Of a stretch of DNA of 64,000 bases, positions 46,328-55,752 are shown one piece after another. Numbering within the stretch: position 1 is the stretch's first letter; each line of letters opens with the position of its first letter. Position numbers and translations under genes: made by a program. The notes beneath the pieces are model-generated. The model saw only the letters and a list, made by a program, of their open reading frames with translations. It did no database searches and was not told the origin of the DNA. Source of the DNA: Arachidicoccus rhizosphaerae (lineage in GTDB: Bacteria > Bacteroidota > Bacteroidia > Chitinophagales > Chitinophagaceae); NCBI RefSeq assembly GCF_900107765.1, contig NZ_FNQY01000001.1, forward strand, positions 62,001 to 126,000, written 5' to 3'.

Positions 46328-46358
46328 AAAGCCCCCGGTAACCATTACCGGGGGCTTT
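46328..46358. terminator. Bidirectional terminator between convergent genes
   Basis: AAAGCCCCCGGTAA (46328-46341) and TTACCGGGGGCTTT (46345-46358) pair perfectly over 14 bp around CCA. It lies between the permease and the convergent PpiD-like gene and can serve both. Confidence 0.9.
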
Positions 46359-46387
46359 GTTTGTCATATTATTTAAGCGCTTTTCTA

Positions 46388-48487
46388 CTAAAAGAAAGTA
46401 GAGCGGTCATCTTCAATCTTGGCAGAAGTCTGAAGCGCTGCCAGGATACGGTTTTGAATCTGCTGGAACCAGGTTTGCTTCATCCGTCCTTCAACGGCTT
46501 CAGGTCCTTCTAAAGAAGATTTAGCAGAAACATTTAAAGGCTTGATGGCAAAAACACCCATCGTACCGGCAAATGGTTTGCTCACTTTATTTAAAAGGTC
46601 TTTATTGAAGGCGGCACCCACAAGCGCCGGTTCATTGCCCATTCTTGGAACAAAGGAGGCATCAAAAGTCAGGCTATCCAGGGTGGCTACTTCTACACCA
46701 GCGGATTTTGCGTAATCTTCCAGTGTGCTGCCTTTGAATTTGCTGTCTATGATTAATTTTGCTTTCTTTTTATTCTTTAACAGTTGTTCCAGATAGGGAC
46801 GAACGGTAGCCGCTGATGGAAGTCCTGCTTTAGAGATATTGGTGATGGCTGCTACGACAAAGTTATCACCGATTTCAACAGGCTGAGAAACTTCTCCAAC
46901 CTTGTGGTCATAAATCCATTTTACCAGATCTCTGCTCTCACCCAGATTGCCTACCTGGAAGTCATTTTGTTTAATGCCCTGAGCCGGTAACAATGCTTTA
47001 TTATCCTTTTTAGCACCCGCTTCCATTTGGCTGAAAGTCTGGTTAGAGGCTACAAAGGTAGCCGCTACATTACTGACAGAATCGATGGTCTGCTGACTAG
47101 GGATAATCTGACGACCTACGCTGGCTATTTTATAGCCTTCTGTAGATCCTTTCTGTCCGAGGATTTCTACAAAATGATATCCGAAGCTGGTATGGATGGT
47201 TTTGGATTCGCCGGTATGGCCGGTAAACGCAAAATTATTAAACTCGGGAAGCATTCTGCCGGAGGTAAAATAATCGATCACCCCACCGGTGCTGGCAGAA
47301 CCCGGGTCATCAGAATATTTTAAAGCTACAGAATCAAAATTAGCACCTGCCTTGATTTCTGCAATCGCGCTGTCCAGTCTTTTTAAGGCAGAAGAATCAT
47401 CTCTTACCTGATAAAGCTGACCGGAAGACTGATCCTGCTGATGGGTAGCCACCAGGATATGTCTTACTCTCGCAGAGTCAGGTATTACGGTTTTAGCGAC
47501 CATCTTAGAGACGACATAGTTACCGTTGGAAATATAAGGAGCAGATACAGAATCAACCGGTGTACCGATTACCAGCTCTTTATTAGGGAACTGCATGGCT
47601 GCAGCACTCATATAACCATCATAAAACTGGGTGTTACCATCTTTAGAGGCAACAAACGCAGCATTATCTTTAGCGGAAGCAAAATCACCGCTTAATTCCT
47701 GTAAGGTGTTTTTGATTGCAGCAGAGTCAGCAGTGCTGGCGGCTGCATTAAAAGTCAGGTAGCTGATATTGCGGGTTTCTTCTTTTTGTTCGAAGAGTTT
47801 TTTATGATCCTGCACATAGCTGTTGATATCTGCATCGCTTACGCTTACCGCGCTGTCGCTGATGGTAGAATAAGGTACAGCTACATATTGAACCTGTGCG
47901 ATGGCATTATCATCAGCCATTGTTTTATTCAATAACCAGCTGGGGATATAAGCAGCACCAAAAACCATGGACTGGTATTTAGCCATCATGATCTGTTCCT
48001 GCTGCTGATCCAGGTACTCATTAACCATTTGTTTTTGCTGGCTGTTGCCGGATTTTTTCAGCTGTGCCAATGCGTTTCTGGCAGCATTGACATCATACTG
48101 ACCCGTTTCGGGGTTCACGAAGTTTCTTAAGAACGGGGGCGGGTTATTGCCGAAAAGGGCTAGGTCCATATCCTTACTGGTAGAGACCAGGCCTAATTGC
48201 TCATAAGCCTGTTTCAGCAAAGTAGATTGAACAAAATAGTTCCATACACCGGTAATCACCTGTGAATGAGGCATGTTCTGAGAATTAGCATTCTTCTCAA
48301 CATCAGATACCTTTTGTTGAAACTCATCTATTTTAATGGTAGTCCCATTAACTTTACCGACTGTCGTACTATTCCCTAAACCACCTCTGACAGAAGAATC
48401 CATCATGATAAAAGCGATCAACGCCAGTGCAATGAGAATAAAAACGATCCAGGCGCCTTTCTCCTGGATTTTCTGAATTATGGACAT
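46388..48487 (-). CDS. PpiD/SurA-like peptidyl-prolyl isomerase
   Basis: This 699-residue inner-membrane-anchored periplasmic foldase has a single N-terminal helix (GAWIVFILIALALIAFIMM). A long chaperone region of the SurA_N type follows. A parvulin domain starts near residue 340 (RVRHILVATHQQ, LKYSDDPGSASTGGVIDYF, SKTIHTSFGYHFVEIL). Length and layout match PpiD of Bacteroidota. It probably assists folding of outer-membrane proteins such as SusC. It ends close to the terminator at 46328. Confidence 0.92.
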   Translation of the reverse strand: MSIIQKIQEKGAWIVFILIALALIAFIMMDSSVRGGLGNSTTVGKVNGTTIKIDEFQQKVSDVEKNANSQNMPHSQVITGVWNYFVQSTLLKQAYEQLGLVSTSKDMDLALFGNNPPPFLRNFVNPETGQYDVNAARNALAQLKKSGNSQQKQMVNEYLDQQQEQIMMAKYQSMVFGAAYIPSWLLNKTMADDNAIAQVQYVAVPYSTISDSAVSVSDADINSYVQDHKKLFEQKEETRNISYLTFNAAASTADSAAIKNTLQELSGDFASAKDNAAFVASKDGNTQFYDGYMSAAAMQFPNKELVIGTPVDSVSAPYISNGNYVVSKMVAKTVIPDSARVRHILVATHQQDQSSGQLYQVRDDSSALKRLDSAIAEIKAGANFDSVALKYSDDPGSASTGGVIDYFTSGRMLPEFNNFAFTGHTGESKTIHTSFGYHFVEILGQKGSTEGYKIASVGRQIIPSQQTIDSVSNVAATFVASNQTFSQMEAGAKKDNKALLPAQGIKQNDFQVGNLGESRDLVKWIYDHKVGEVSQPVEIGDNFVVAAITNISKAGLPSAATVRPYLEQLLKNKKKAKLIIDSKFKGSTLEDYAKSAGVEVATLDSLTFDASFVPRMGNEPALVGAAFNKDLLNKVSKPFAGTMGVFAIKPLNVSAKSSLEGPEAVEGRMKQTWFQQIQNRILAALQTSAKIEDDRSTFF

Positions 48488-48912
48488 AATAGTTACCTTT
48501 CTATTTCTGGTTTTAAAGATGGCAAAAATAACGGAATATATGATTGAAACAAATGTATAACAAAACTAATTTTTTAATTTGCGTAAAATTTCGGGTAAAA
48601 TTGCCAAAACCTTGTTATTAATCATTAAAACGACTCAAAAGGCCGCTGTAGCCAAGCGTTGTAGCTGGTCGGCAGCCCGCTTACCGGCCTTTCACCCTTT
48701 AAAATCCAAAAAAGCTAAGCGGCAGATCGGACCAAAAGATAACAGATTGATAGTCAGTAGGCTTTCCTTAAGATTATTGGCTCAGCGGACCTTTCCCCGA
48801 AAGCAGCATACCTGGGACAGCTCTTTAATTAAGTCACTGATGCTTAAGGCCCCTTATGGATAAACCGCAAGCCTTCCGGTAAATCCAAAAGGACGCTACT
48901 TTATTCCCCTTA
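48488..48912. other. Intergenic region without a supported gene
   Basis: It contains the 5' side of the PpiD-like gene and the 3' side of the GHKL ATPase gene. A 94-codon plus-strand frame at 48579-48863 is Lys/Arg/Ser-rich, has no domain and no ribosome site, and is not accepted. No terminator or RNA gene is seen. Confidence 0.5.
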
Positions 48913-49821
48913 CTACCGCCCGTCCGGATAGATAAAATTAAAATCATCAGCCAGGCACTCGTTTTCTCCCATAAAGCTCTTATAATCAACCGTTATATCG
49001 GTTCTGATATTTAGAAAAACCAGGGTTCCCTGCCAGTAGGCTCCCTTGCAGACCCGGTATTGACCCTGCCTGAGTATGCCGTAATGCTCCGCCGAATATA
49101 TCAGCAGTTCTCCTTTGTTGTGCATGGCAAACTGCCTGGTCGCATATAAGCCAAAACCCTGACCTTTTCCATTGGTTACCCCTTTTTCTACACATTGCCT
49201 TAAAGCCTGGCTGGCAGACAGTTGCCGGTATTTAGAGTCCGGGTGTCTGGTCAGGGCCCGGTGAATCCCGATTCCGGTATCCGCAATCATCAGCCGGACG
49301 CTTTTTAATGCGGGAAAATACTGAGCCGAACACCAACCCTCCGCCCTGACCTGCTCCGCATAAACGGCGTGGGTCAATACATTATCCATGATTTCAAATA
49401 AACAAAAATCCAGCATATACTGTACCGCCTTATCCACCCTGGCATGAGTAGCTACAATCCGGATAATCCTTGTCCCCACTTCAAAATAATTATCCTTATC
49501 AAAACGGGTCAGTTCAATGAAGCGGTCTTTACCCGGACGCCGCGTCAAGTTTTCCAAACCCGGGAATTGTGGACCCAGTTCCAGTAATCTGAAAAAATCT
49601 ATCCTGCCGGCATACCGTATGCGGCCGTCCGTTATCTCTTTTTGAAAAAACTGTTCCGATAGGTATCCCCTGGTCTCTATACGCATTAGGCAGCCCCGGT
49701 CTCTAAGCTTTCTGACCGCGGTTGCGATGATAAGCAACTGATCCGCGTAGAGCATGGAGTTTACAGGATAAAAAAGCCCCGCTTCCGCACTGCCTGGCTC
49801 AGCTTTAGCCTCCTTTAACAA
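48913..49821 (-). CDS. Stand-alone GHKL (histidine-kinase-like) ATPase
   Basis: The protein contains an HATPase fold: N box LFEIMDNVLTHAVYAEQ, G1 box MIADTGIGIH and G2 box GKGQGFGLYATRQFA. It lacks a HisKA dimerisation helix with phospho-His and has no membrane segment, so it may act as an anti-sigma or regulatory kinase rather than a sensor kinase. The reading frame has no ATG before residue 23 of this model. I list a TTG start at 49821, but the frame is open back to 49899, and the extra codons read LRPLGKAKGTDQVHLHLLL, which looks coding. The true start is uncertain. Confidence 0.75.
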   Translation of the reverse strand: MLKEAKAEPGSAEAGLFYPVNSMLYADQLLIIATAVRKLRDRGCLMRIETRGYLSEQFFQKEITDGRIRYAGRIDFFRLLELGPQFPGLENLTRRPGKDRFIELTRFDKDNYFEVGTRIIRIVATHARVDKAVQYMLDFCLFEIMDNVLTHAVYAEQVRAEGWCSAQYFPALKSVRLMIADTGIGIHRALTRHPDSKYRQLSASQALRQCVEKGVTNGKGQGFGLYATRQFAMHNKGELLIYSAEHYGILRQGQYRVCKGAYWQGTLVFLNIRTDITVDYKSFMGENECLADDFNFIYPDGR

Positions 49822-50103
49822 TAAATGCAGATGAACCTGATCGGTTCCTTTCGCCTTTCCTAGCGGTCTTAGCGCAGCAATCAGACTGTTATGATCCTTT
49901 CATTGACTCAATTCCAGCGTCAGGTGTATAATGGCCATTCGGGAAATTTTAGGTGTTTACAGGTGTACAATGGCTTAAATCTACGGGAAAAATCTGTAAC
50001 CCCTTCTGCTCGCCGGAACATCGCTGCTACCCGGGCCTCCCTTGTGGATAAAACAGGACACGGTTATGATAGGGAGCCATTCCCAATTAGTAGTATAGCC
50101 CGT

Positions 50104-50145
50104 AAAAAAACGCTCCCGAAGGATATAGGATATCCACCGGGAGCG
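50104..50145 (-). terminator. Terminator downstream of the BI-1 gene
   Basis: On the minus strand the arms CGCTCCC (50111-50117 on plus) and GGGAGCG (50139-50145) pair, with an inner GGATAT/ATATCC stem, and the transcript runs into seven U from the A-run at 50104-50110. It lies 40 bases after the BI-1 stop. Confidence 0.85.
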
Positions 50146-50184
50146 CTGTAAAAATATTCGGTAAAAGACGGCTAACCCGTCCTT

Positions 50185-50955
50185 TTAGTTGTTTCTACCG
50201 GCAAAACGGGACAGTAACTTAAGGATTTCGATGTAAAGCCATACCATGGTCACCATCAGGCCGAAAGCGCCATACCATTCCATGTATTTGGGAGCACCCA
50301 TCTGAGCACCCTTTTCAATCATGTCAAAATCTAAAATCAGATTCAACGCAGCAATCGCTACGATGAAAAGGGAGATGCCTATGCCCAGCAGGCTGCTGTC
50401 ATACATAAAGGATACATTAACATGGAAAAGGCTTAAGATCCAGGTAATGACATAAAAAATCAAAATACCCAGGGTAGCAGAAAAAATAATCGCCCTGAAC
50501 TTCTGCGTGGCCCTGATGACTCTGAAAGCATAAAGCGCCAGCATACCTAAAGCGACCGCAAAGGTCAGGCCCACTGCCTGCAGTACGATGCCTGGATATT
50601 TCTCGGCAAAAGCCGCCTGTATCACGACAGAAATGCCTCCTAAGGCAAAGCCTTCCAACAACGCATATAAAGGAGCGATATATTTTGCTAAATGCGGTTT
50701 AAACACAATAATCATTGCGGTAATCAGACCGCCGATAATACCGACCATCATCATTGTCTGTAGTAAAGAGCTCTGGCCTTTACCCAGCAGGTTCCAGGTA
50801 TAGATCGCGCCGCCCATCACCATCAGTAATAAAAATCCAAACTTACCGATTGCACCGCCGATGGTCATAGTGCCGGCCGTGCTGTCAGCTGTGCCCAGGG
50901 AGTTCTTAAAGACTTTCTCTGCGACAGTTGGATTACTTGATTTAAATAAAGCCAT
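50185..50955 (-). CDS. Bax inhibitor-1/YccA family membrane protein
   Basis: This inner-membrane protein has 256 residues from the ATG at 50953-50955 (MALFKSSNPTVAEKVFK). An upstream ATG would add 32 residues of poor quality. About seven hydrophobic segments are visible, with TMTIGGAIGKFGFLLLMVMG near the N-terminus and LNLILDFDMIEKGAQ before the last helices, the conserved acidic site of this family. BI-1/YccA proteins modulate membrane proteolysis or ion leak. It follows the polysaccharide deacetylase gene. Confidence 0.88.
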   Translation of the reverse strand: MALFKSSNPTVAEKVFKNSLGTADSTAGTMTIGGAIGKFGFLLLMVMGGAIYTWNLLGKGQSSLLQTMMMVGIIGGLITAMIIVFKPHLAKYIAPLYALLEGFALGGISVVIQAAFAEKYPGIVLQAVGLTFAVALGMLALYAFRVIRATQKFRAIIFSATLGILIFYVITWILSLFHVNVSFMYDSSLLGIGISLFIVAIAALNLILDFDMIEKGAQMGAPKYMEWYGAFGLMVTMVWLYIEILKLLSRFAGRNN

Positions 50956-51069
50956 AATATGTGGTTTTTTAATAGGGATAAAGATACACGTAATATTTTG
51001 ATTTAGAAAAGGACCGGGATTAAACAAAGTCCTAAATCTGGTCCATTTCAACTCTTAGACTTCCCTGTA

Positions 51070-52074
51070 TTAATTTCGTTTAGCTCCGGGGTAATTCTCC
51101 ACCGTTTCAAATACATATTCAGGGTGTCTGGTTTTCAGCTCGTGGATAACCTTGTACAAAGAGTCTCTGTAGTTGTCGCGGTGAAACATCCGGTCATGGG
51201 TTAATAAGACCATCGCATTTCTTTTATGGGTATGATGCCCGCTGACGGCATTTTCCACCATCCGGATCATTTTGTCTGCCGACTGAACCGGAACAGATCC
51301 GGGGCCTAAAGGATCTCTTTTAAAAGACCATTCCAGATCCCAGCCAAAAACAGAATATCCTGCAGAGTCCAGGAGCTGACAAACCGGCCTTACCAGGTCA
51401 TGGGCTTTGATGCCGGTGGAGAGCACCCAGCCGCTATTGCCCGGCAGGCGGATATATTTTCTTTCTACGCCCAGGCTTTTTTGTGCTTTCATGAAATCTT
51501 CAAAACAGGCCTGATGGTTATGGTAAAAGGACATATAATGTCCATTGGCATGTGTAAAGCTATGGTTAGCGAGTAAAATATCCGGATAGCCTGCTCTGAT
51601 GGTATCCACGATGTCATGCCATTTTTTACCAAAGGTCTCATGGAGTCCCACCATAAAGAAAGTCCCTTTCACCCCCAGTTCTTTTAAGGTATGATAGACA
51701 TTCATCGTCCCTGCCTGAGGGCCGTCATCAAAGGTCAGATAGATATATTTTTTAGTCGTATCCTGATCAAATGCCGCTGCCGGTGGCAGATCAGAACCGG
51801 CCGTAGTAGCCGCCTGCCCTTTTGCGGGCGGCAGGGTCGCTGTCGTATCCGTAGCTGCCGGGATAACGGTTTCTGATTTAACGCTCTGAGAGTCCAGATG
51901 CGCTTTGATTTGCTGATCTGTCGTTTGGTTATTAATCACCATCTGCGCAGAATCTGCCGTGGTATTTGCTTTTTTATCGCCGTTGTTACTTTGACAGCCG
52001 ACCTGCAGGCCACCCAGGACCAGTGCAGTTAAAAGCCATAAACCGGCTCTTCTATTAACCTCTCTTGGGAACAT
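51070..52074 (-). CDS. Polysaccharide deacetylase (NodB domain) lipoprotein
   Basis: This 334-residue lipoprotein has a lipobox at Cys27 (QVGCQSN), a Thr/Ala-rich low-complexity linker to about 105 and a NodB catalytic domain. The metal triad is Asp117 in TFDDGP with His171 and His175 in NHSFTH. The family removes N- or O-acetyl groups from chitin oligomers, peptidoglycan or other glycans. The linker should place the domain away from the membrane. Which glycan it modifies is unknown. Confidence 0.9.
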   Translation of the reverse strand: MFPREVNRRAGLWLLTALVLGGLQVGCQSNNGDKKANTTADSAQMVINNQTTDQQIKAHLDSQSVKSETVIPAATDTTATLPPAKGQAATTAGSDLPPAAAFDQDTTKKYIYLTFDDGPQAGTMNVYHTLKELGVKGTFFMVGLHETFGKKWHDIVDTIRAGYPDILLANHSFTHANGHYMSFYHNHQACFEDFMKAQKSLGVERKYIRLPGNSGWVLSTGIKAHDLVRPVCQLLDSAGYSVFGWDLEWSFKRDPLGPGSVPVQSADKMIRMVENAVSGHHTHKRNAMVLLTHDRMFHRDNYRDSLYKVIHELKTRHPEYVFETVENYPGAKRN

Positions 52075-52281
52075 ATAAGGTATGATTCTTTAAGGTGTTT
52101 AAATGGATTTATGTATGATTCATTCGCCAGGACCTGATAAAAAATATTCTTTTATGAGCGTCCCCGGCTGCAAAATTATAAGAAACGAAGATAATTATTA
52201 ATCAGCAAGTTGCTGTTAAATTTAGTGAAGATTGAGGGAGGGGTGTTAAGGGAGCTTTTTTTACATGCCGCCGGCCTGCCT

Positions 52282-52995
52282 TTATAAAGGGATGGTTTTA
52301 GCGGCCTCAGCGACGGCCATCTGACCGGCATCTTTTTTATTAAAGCCCCTGCCCTCCGCTATTTTTTCGCCATCCAGTATAATGGCTACCGTAAAGACGC
52401 GTCTTTTGCCCTCTGAGGACTCATCTACGGTCTCAAACTGGATATCCTTATTATTGCGGCCTGCCCAGCCAATGAGTTTGTTTTTCAGATTAATTTCTAC
52501 CTGCTCCAGTTCATCTACAGAGAGATAAGGATTAAGGATCTGGATCATGATCCATTTTCTGGTCTTCTCGTATCCTTTATCCAGATAAATGGCGCCCACC
52601 AGTGCTTCCAGGGTATTGCCAAAGATCTGGCTGTTGCGCAGCGCATTATCCGCCGTATTAAAACGCGTCAGCGTTTTAAGCCCCATTTTTATCGCGATAT
52701 CATTGAGCTGATGACGGTTCACCATTTTTGAACGCATCTCTGTTAAAAATCCTTCATCTTTATAAGGGTATTTTTTAAACAGATAGTCCGCCACGATGGT
52801 GCCTAAAACCGCATCACCCAGGTATTCCAGCCTTTCATTGTTTTCAGCGACCTCCTCCGAGACAGACCGGTGGCTGAGGGCACGCTCATACAACGCCACA
52901 TGTTTAGGCTTAATCCCTAAAATCAGAGAGATTTGCTTTTTTAAACTGGGACGACTGGTCAACTTCCCAACAATATTTTGAACCGATTTTTGCAA
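52282..52995 (-). CDS. rnc: Ribonuclease III
   Basis: This 237-residue double-strand-specific RNase has the signature NERLEYLGDAVLGTIVADYL in the N-terminal catalytic domain and a C-terminal dsRNA-binding domain (EGRGFNKKDAGQMAVAEAA). The start is a TTG at 52993-52995. The first in-frame ATG is near residue 86, inside the nuclease domain, so it cannot be the start. The gene begins 5 bases after the fabF stop, a conserved arrangement that implies translational coupling. Confidence 0.94.
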   Translation of the reverse strand: MQKSVQNIVGKLTSRPSLKKQISLILGIKPKHVALYERALSHRSVSEEVAENNERLEYLGDAVLGTIVADYLFKKYPYKDEGFLTEMRSKMVNRHQLNDIAIKMGLKTLTRFNTADNALRNSQIFGNTLEALVGAIYLDKGYEKTRKWIMIQILNPYLSVDELEQVEINLKNKLIGWAGRNNKDIQFETVDESSEGKRRVFTVAIILDGEKIAEGRGFNKKDAGQMAVAEAAKTIPL

Positions 52996-53000
52996 AATGA

Positions 53001-54254
53001 TTATGGAATATACTTTTTCACAATGACGGCTGCATTGTGTCCTCCAAATCCAAACGTATTACTCAGGGCCGCATTGACAATACGTTTCTGGGCCTTGTTA
53101 AAAGTAAAGTTCAGTTTAGGATCCAGGTTCTCATCATCCGTAAAATGATTGATGGTTGGGGGAACAATGTCGTGAACAACCGTCATGATGGAGGCCACGG
53201 CCTCGATGGCGCCGGCTGCTCCCAGACAGTGTCCTGTCATGGATTTGGTCGCGCTGATATTCAGCTTATAGGCATGTTCGCCAAAGACATTGACAATGGC
53301 TTTTACTTCTGCGATATCTCCTAAAGGGGTAGAAGTACCATGCGTATTGATATAGTCAATTTCTTCGATTTTCATATCCGCATCCTTTAAGGCATCCAGC
53401 ATTACATTCTGGGCGCCCAGGCCTTCCGGATGTGGTGCTGTGATATGATGTGCATCCGCGGTGGCTCCGCCACCCGCTACCTCACAGTATATTTTGGCGC
53501 CTCTGGCCAGTGCGCTATCCAGGGTTTCCAGCACAATAATGGCTCCGGCTTCACCCATTACAAATCCGTCTCTGTCCTTATCATAAGGACGGCTGGCTGT
53601 TTTGGGATCGTCATTACGTTCACTCATGGCCTTCATGGCATTAAATCCGCCGATACCGGCTTCACTGATAACTGCTTCACTTCCACCGGTCAGCATGATA
53701 TCTGCCTTACCCAGACGTAAAAGATCCAAAGAGGTATTGATGGCATGGGTACTGCTGGCACAGGCACTTACCGTAGAAAAGTTAGGTCCGCGCAGGTTAT
53801 GACGCATAGAGACCTGACCCGGCGCAATATCCAAAATCATTTTAGGGATAAAGAAAGGATTAAACCGGGGTGTTCCGTCTCCTTTGGCAAAGTCAATGAC
53901 TTCATTCTGGAAGGTAATCAGTCCTCCGATCCCGCTACCAAGTACCACGCCGGTACGATCCGGATCAATATTGTCTTTGTTCAGACCGGCATCATCCATA
54001 GCCTGTACACTGGCTGCAATGGCCAGTTGGGTAAAGCGGTCGATTTTACGGGCATCTTTGCGATCCATATAATCCGTCGGATCGAAGCCTTTTACTTCAC
54101 ACGCAAAACGTGTCCGGAACTTAGAAGCATCAAATAAGGTGATCATATCGGCACCAGAAACACCGTTAATAAGACCCTGCCAATAATCATGAAGATTATT
54201 ACCAAGAGGAGTAAGGCATCCGATTCCCGTTACAACAACACGTTTTGTTTGCAT
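53001..54254 (-). CDS. fabF: 3-oxoacyl-ACP synthase II (KAS II)
   Basis: This 417-residue condensing enzyme of type II fatty acid synthesis has the catalytic triad Cys165 in STVSACASSTHAI, His305 in YINTHGTSTPLGD and His342 in SMTGHCLGAAGA. The protein begins with the conserved RVVVTGIGCLTPLGNN. It is followed by rnc within 5 bases and preceded by acpP across a 509-base spacer that may carry structured RNA. Confidence 0.97.
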   Translation of the reverse strand: MQTKRVVVTGIGCLTPLGNNLHDYWQGLINGVSGADMITLFDASKFRTRFACEVKGFDPTDYMDRKDARKIDRFTQLAIAASVQAMDDAGLNKDNIDPDRTGVVLGSGIGGLITFQNEVIDFAKGDGTPRFNPFFIPKMILDIAPGQVSMRHNLRGPNFSTVSACASSTHAINTSLDLLRLGKADIMLTGGSEAVISEAGIGGFNAMKAMSERNDDPKTASRPYDKDRDGFVMGEAGAIIVLETLDSALARGAKIYCEVAGGGATADAHHITAPHPEGLGAQNVMLDALKDADMKIEEIDYINTHGTSTPLGDIAEVKAIVNVFGEHAYKLNISATKSMTGHCLGAAGAIEAVASIMTVVHDIVPPTINHFTDDENLDPKLNFTFNKAQKRIVNAALSNTFGFGGHNAAVIVKKYIP

Positions 54255-54623
54255 AATTATGGTGTAAAGTTACTTACTTACAGTTTAACGTGATGTAGTC
54301 CGGCCACATGAATTTAATTAACCGGCTTTGCACGAATTACAGAAGAACGCCGGCCATTACCGGCATGGCATCCCTTTAAATATTTTAATATCAGACCAAC
54401 CATCTTTGGCCCTTCCGGGAAACAGAGGTTGTCAAAACTACGAACAACCCGCCATTTCAGCAAAAGAAGGTAAATGCTGCAAGTTTTCCGCTTTTATTGC
54501 ATGCATGCTTAGCCAGTCTCCGGTCAGATCCTGCAGTATCCTGATCAAGGAATTATTGTCAACTCCCGCTTATCTGAACACCAGAACCGTTAAAAGAGTG
54601 TTCAGCCGTACTGCCTGAGCGCT

Positions 54624-54680
54624 TTAAGTTTATAATTGCCGGCAGCAACACCTGCCGCTCCACACTGGTTATAAACTTAA
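54624..54680 (-). ncRNA. Possible structured element in the acpP-fabF spacer
   Basis: TTAAGTTTATAA (54624-54635) and TTATAAACTTAA (54669-54680) are perfect 12-bp inverted arms. Inside them CGGCAG (54640-54645) and CTGCCG (54652-54657) form a second stem with a CAACAC loop. The whole sits 84-140 bases after the acpP stop, with no good U-run, so a processing or stability structure is as likely as a terminator. The rest of the 509-base spacer holds no credible gene. Confidence 0.4.
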
Positions 54681-54763
54681 GATAAGCCCGCCCCACGGTA
54701 ATTTAAATTATCGGGAGACGGACTTAAATGTTGAAATATCTTAACAATATATTCTTCTAAAAA

Positions 54764-55000
54764 CTATTTGGCGTGTTCTTCAAGGTAAGAAACGGCCTGA
54801 CCCACAGTAGTGATTGTTTCTGCTTGTTCATCAGGAATAGAAATGTTGAATTCTTTTTCAAATTCCATGATCAGCTCAACCGTATCCAGTGAATCGGCGC
54901 CTAAGTCGTTAGTGAATGAGGCTTCAGAAGTCACTTCCGCTTCTTCAACACCTAATTTATCAACAATAATTTTTTTAACTCTTGTTGCGATTTCTGACAT
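54764..55000 (-). CDS. acpP: Acyl carrier protein
   Basis: This 78-residue acidic carrier protein of fatty acid synthesis attaches phosphopantetheine at Ser37 in [14 protein letters not shown]. Length, composition and ATG start are typical. A convincing promoter lies upstream at 55026-55054. It is the first gene of the acpP-fabF-rnc group. Confidence 0.98.
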   Translation of the reverse strand: MSEIATRVKKIIVDKLGVEEAEVTSEASFTNDLGADSLDTVELIMEFEKEFNISIPDEQAETITTVGQAVSYLEEHAK

Positions 55001-55025
55001 TGTAAAAAATTTTTAGTTACGGGCA

Positions 55026-55054
55026 CAAAAATATAATTTTTAATCAATTGGCAA
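55026..55054 (-). promoter_or_regulatory. Promoter of acpP
   Basis: On the minus strand TTG (55052-55054) is followed after 18 bases by TATTTTTG (55026-55033), a good match to the Bacteroidota -33/-7 pair. It leaves a leader of about 20-25 bases before the acpP ATG. Confidence 0.65.
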
Positions 55055-55230
55055 TGCAATATCTCGGTTTTGTTTTGATTTTGTCTGCTTTAAAAATACC
55101 GGCCAAAAGCATTTGCCATTGATTATCAGTACAAAATAAACTAATTTTCATGAAAGTTTTATTTTTGTTTTGAGAAAATAATATAATTTTAGTGGGTAGC
55201 AACTGATTTAGAAACCGTTAAGTTTGTACA

Positions 55231-55671
55231 ATGGCAATACAAATAATTGATTATGGCAGTGAGGCCTATATGCAGATGCTGCAGTTAAGGCACCAGATTT
55301 TAAGAAAACCCCTTGGGCTGGAACTCTCCAAAAGAGATACCGTAGAGGATGAAAGCGACATATTAATCGGCTGCTTTGAAAGCGACAAGATTATGGGCTG
55401 CTGCATGCTCAAAAAGATGGACGCCGGCTCCATGCGCTTGCGACAGATGGCTGTTCACAGCGGCTTACAGGGAAAAGGAGTGGGCCGGGCCCTGGTCGGG
55501 TTTGCAGAGACCATCGCCCTGGATTTTGGCTATGGCCATATGATTTTACATGCCAGAAACTCTGCCGTAGGCTTTTATCAGAAACTTGGATATCAGGTAT
55601 TCGGGGAGCCTTTTACGGAGGTCTCCTTACCCCACAGGCTGATGGAAAAAAGACTGGAAAGACTCTTATAA
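55231..55671 (+). CDS. GNAT-family N-acetyltransferase
   Basis: This 146-residue acetyl-CoA-dependent transferase has motif A LRQMAVHSGLQGKGVGRALV with the pyrophosphate loop QGKGVGRA at 80-87, and motif B ILHARNSAVGFYQKLGYQVF. It resembles the ElaA/YjcF branch. The substrate is unknown. TAAGTTTG at 55219-55226 lies only 4 bases before the ATG, suggesting a leaderless or near-leaderless mRNA. Confidence 0.9.
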   Translation: MAIQIIDYGSEAYMQMLQLRHQILRKPLGLELSKRDTVEDESDILIGCFESDKIMGCCMLKKMDAGSMRLRQMAVHSGLQGKGVGRALVGFAETIALDFGYGHMILHARNSAVGFYQKLGYQVFGEPFTEVSLPHRLMEKRLERLL

Positions 55672-55752
55672 GGCAGCAACTGCTCCGCCTGGCCGGGGAG
55701 CCGATACGAACCGTGCCCGACCAATAACTGACGATCAAATAGTTAAAAAGCC

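Noticed and set aside
48579-48863. A 94-codon plus-strand frame between two minus-strand genes
   Set aside because: It is Lys/Arg/Ser-rich without domain, signal or ribosome site.
54328-54618. A 96-codon plus-strand frame in the acpP-fabF spacer
   Set aside because: It has no domain, lies on the opposite strand to the cluster, and overlaps no promoter-like signal.
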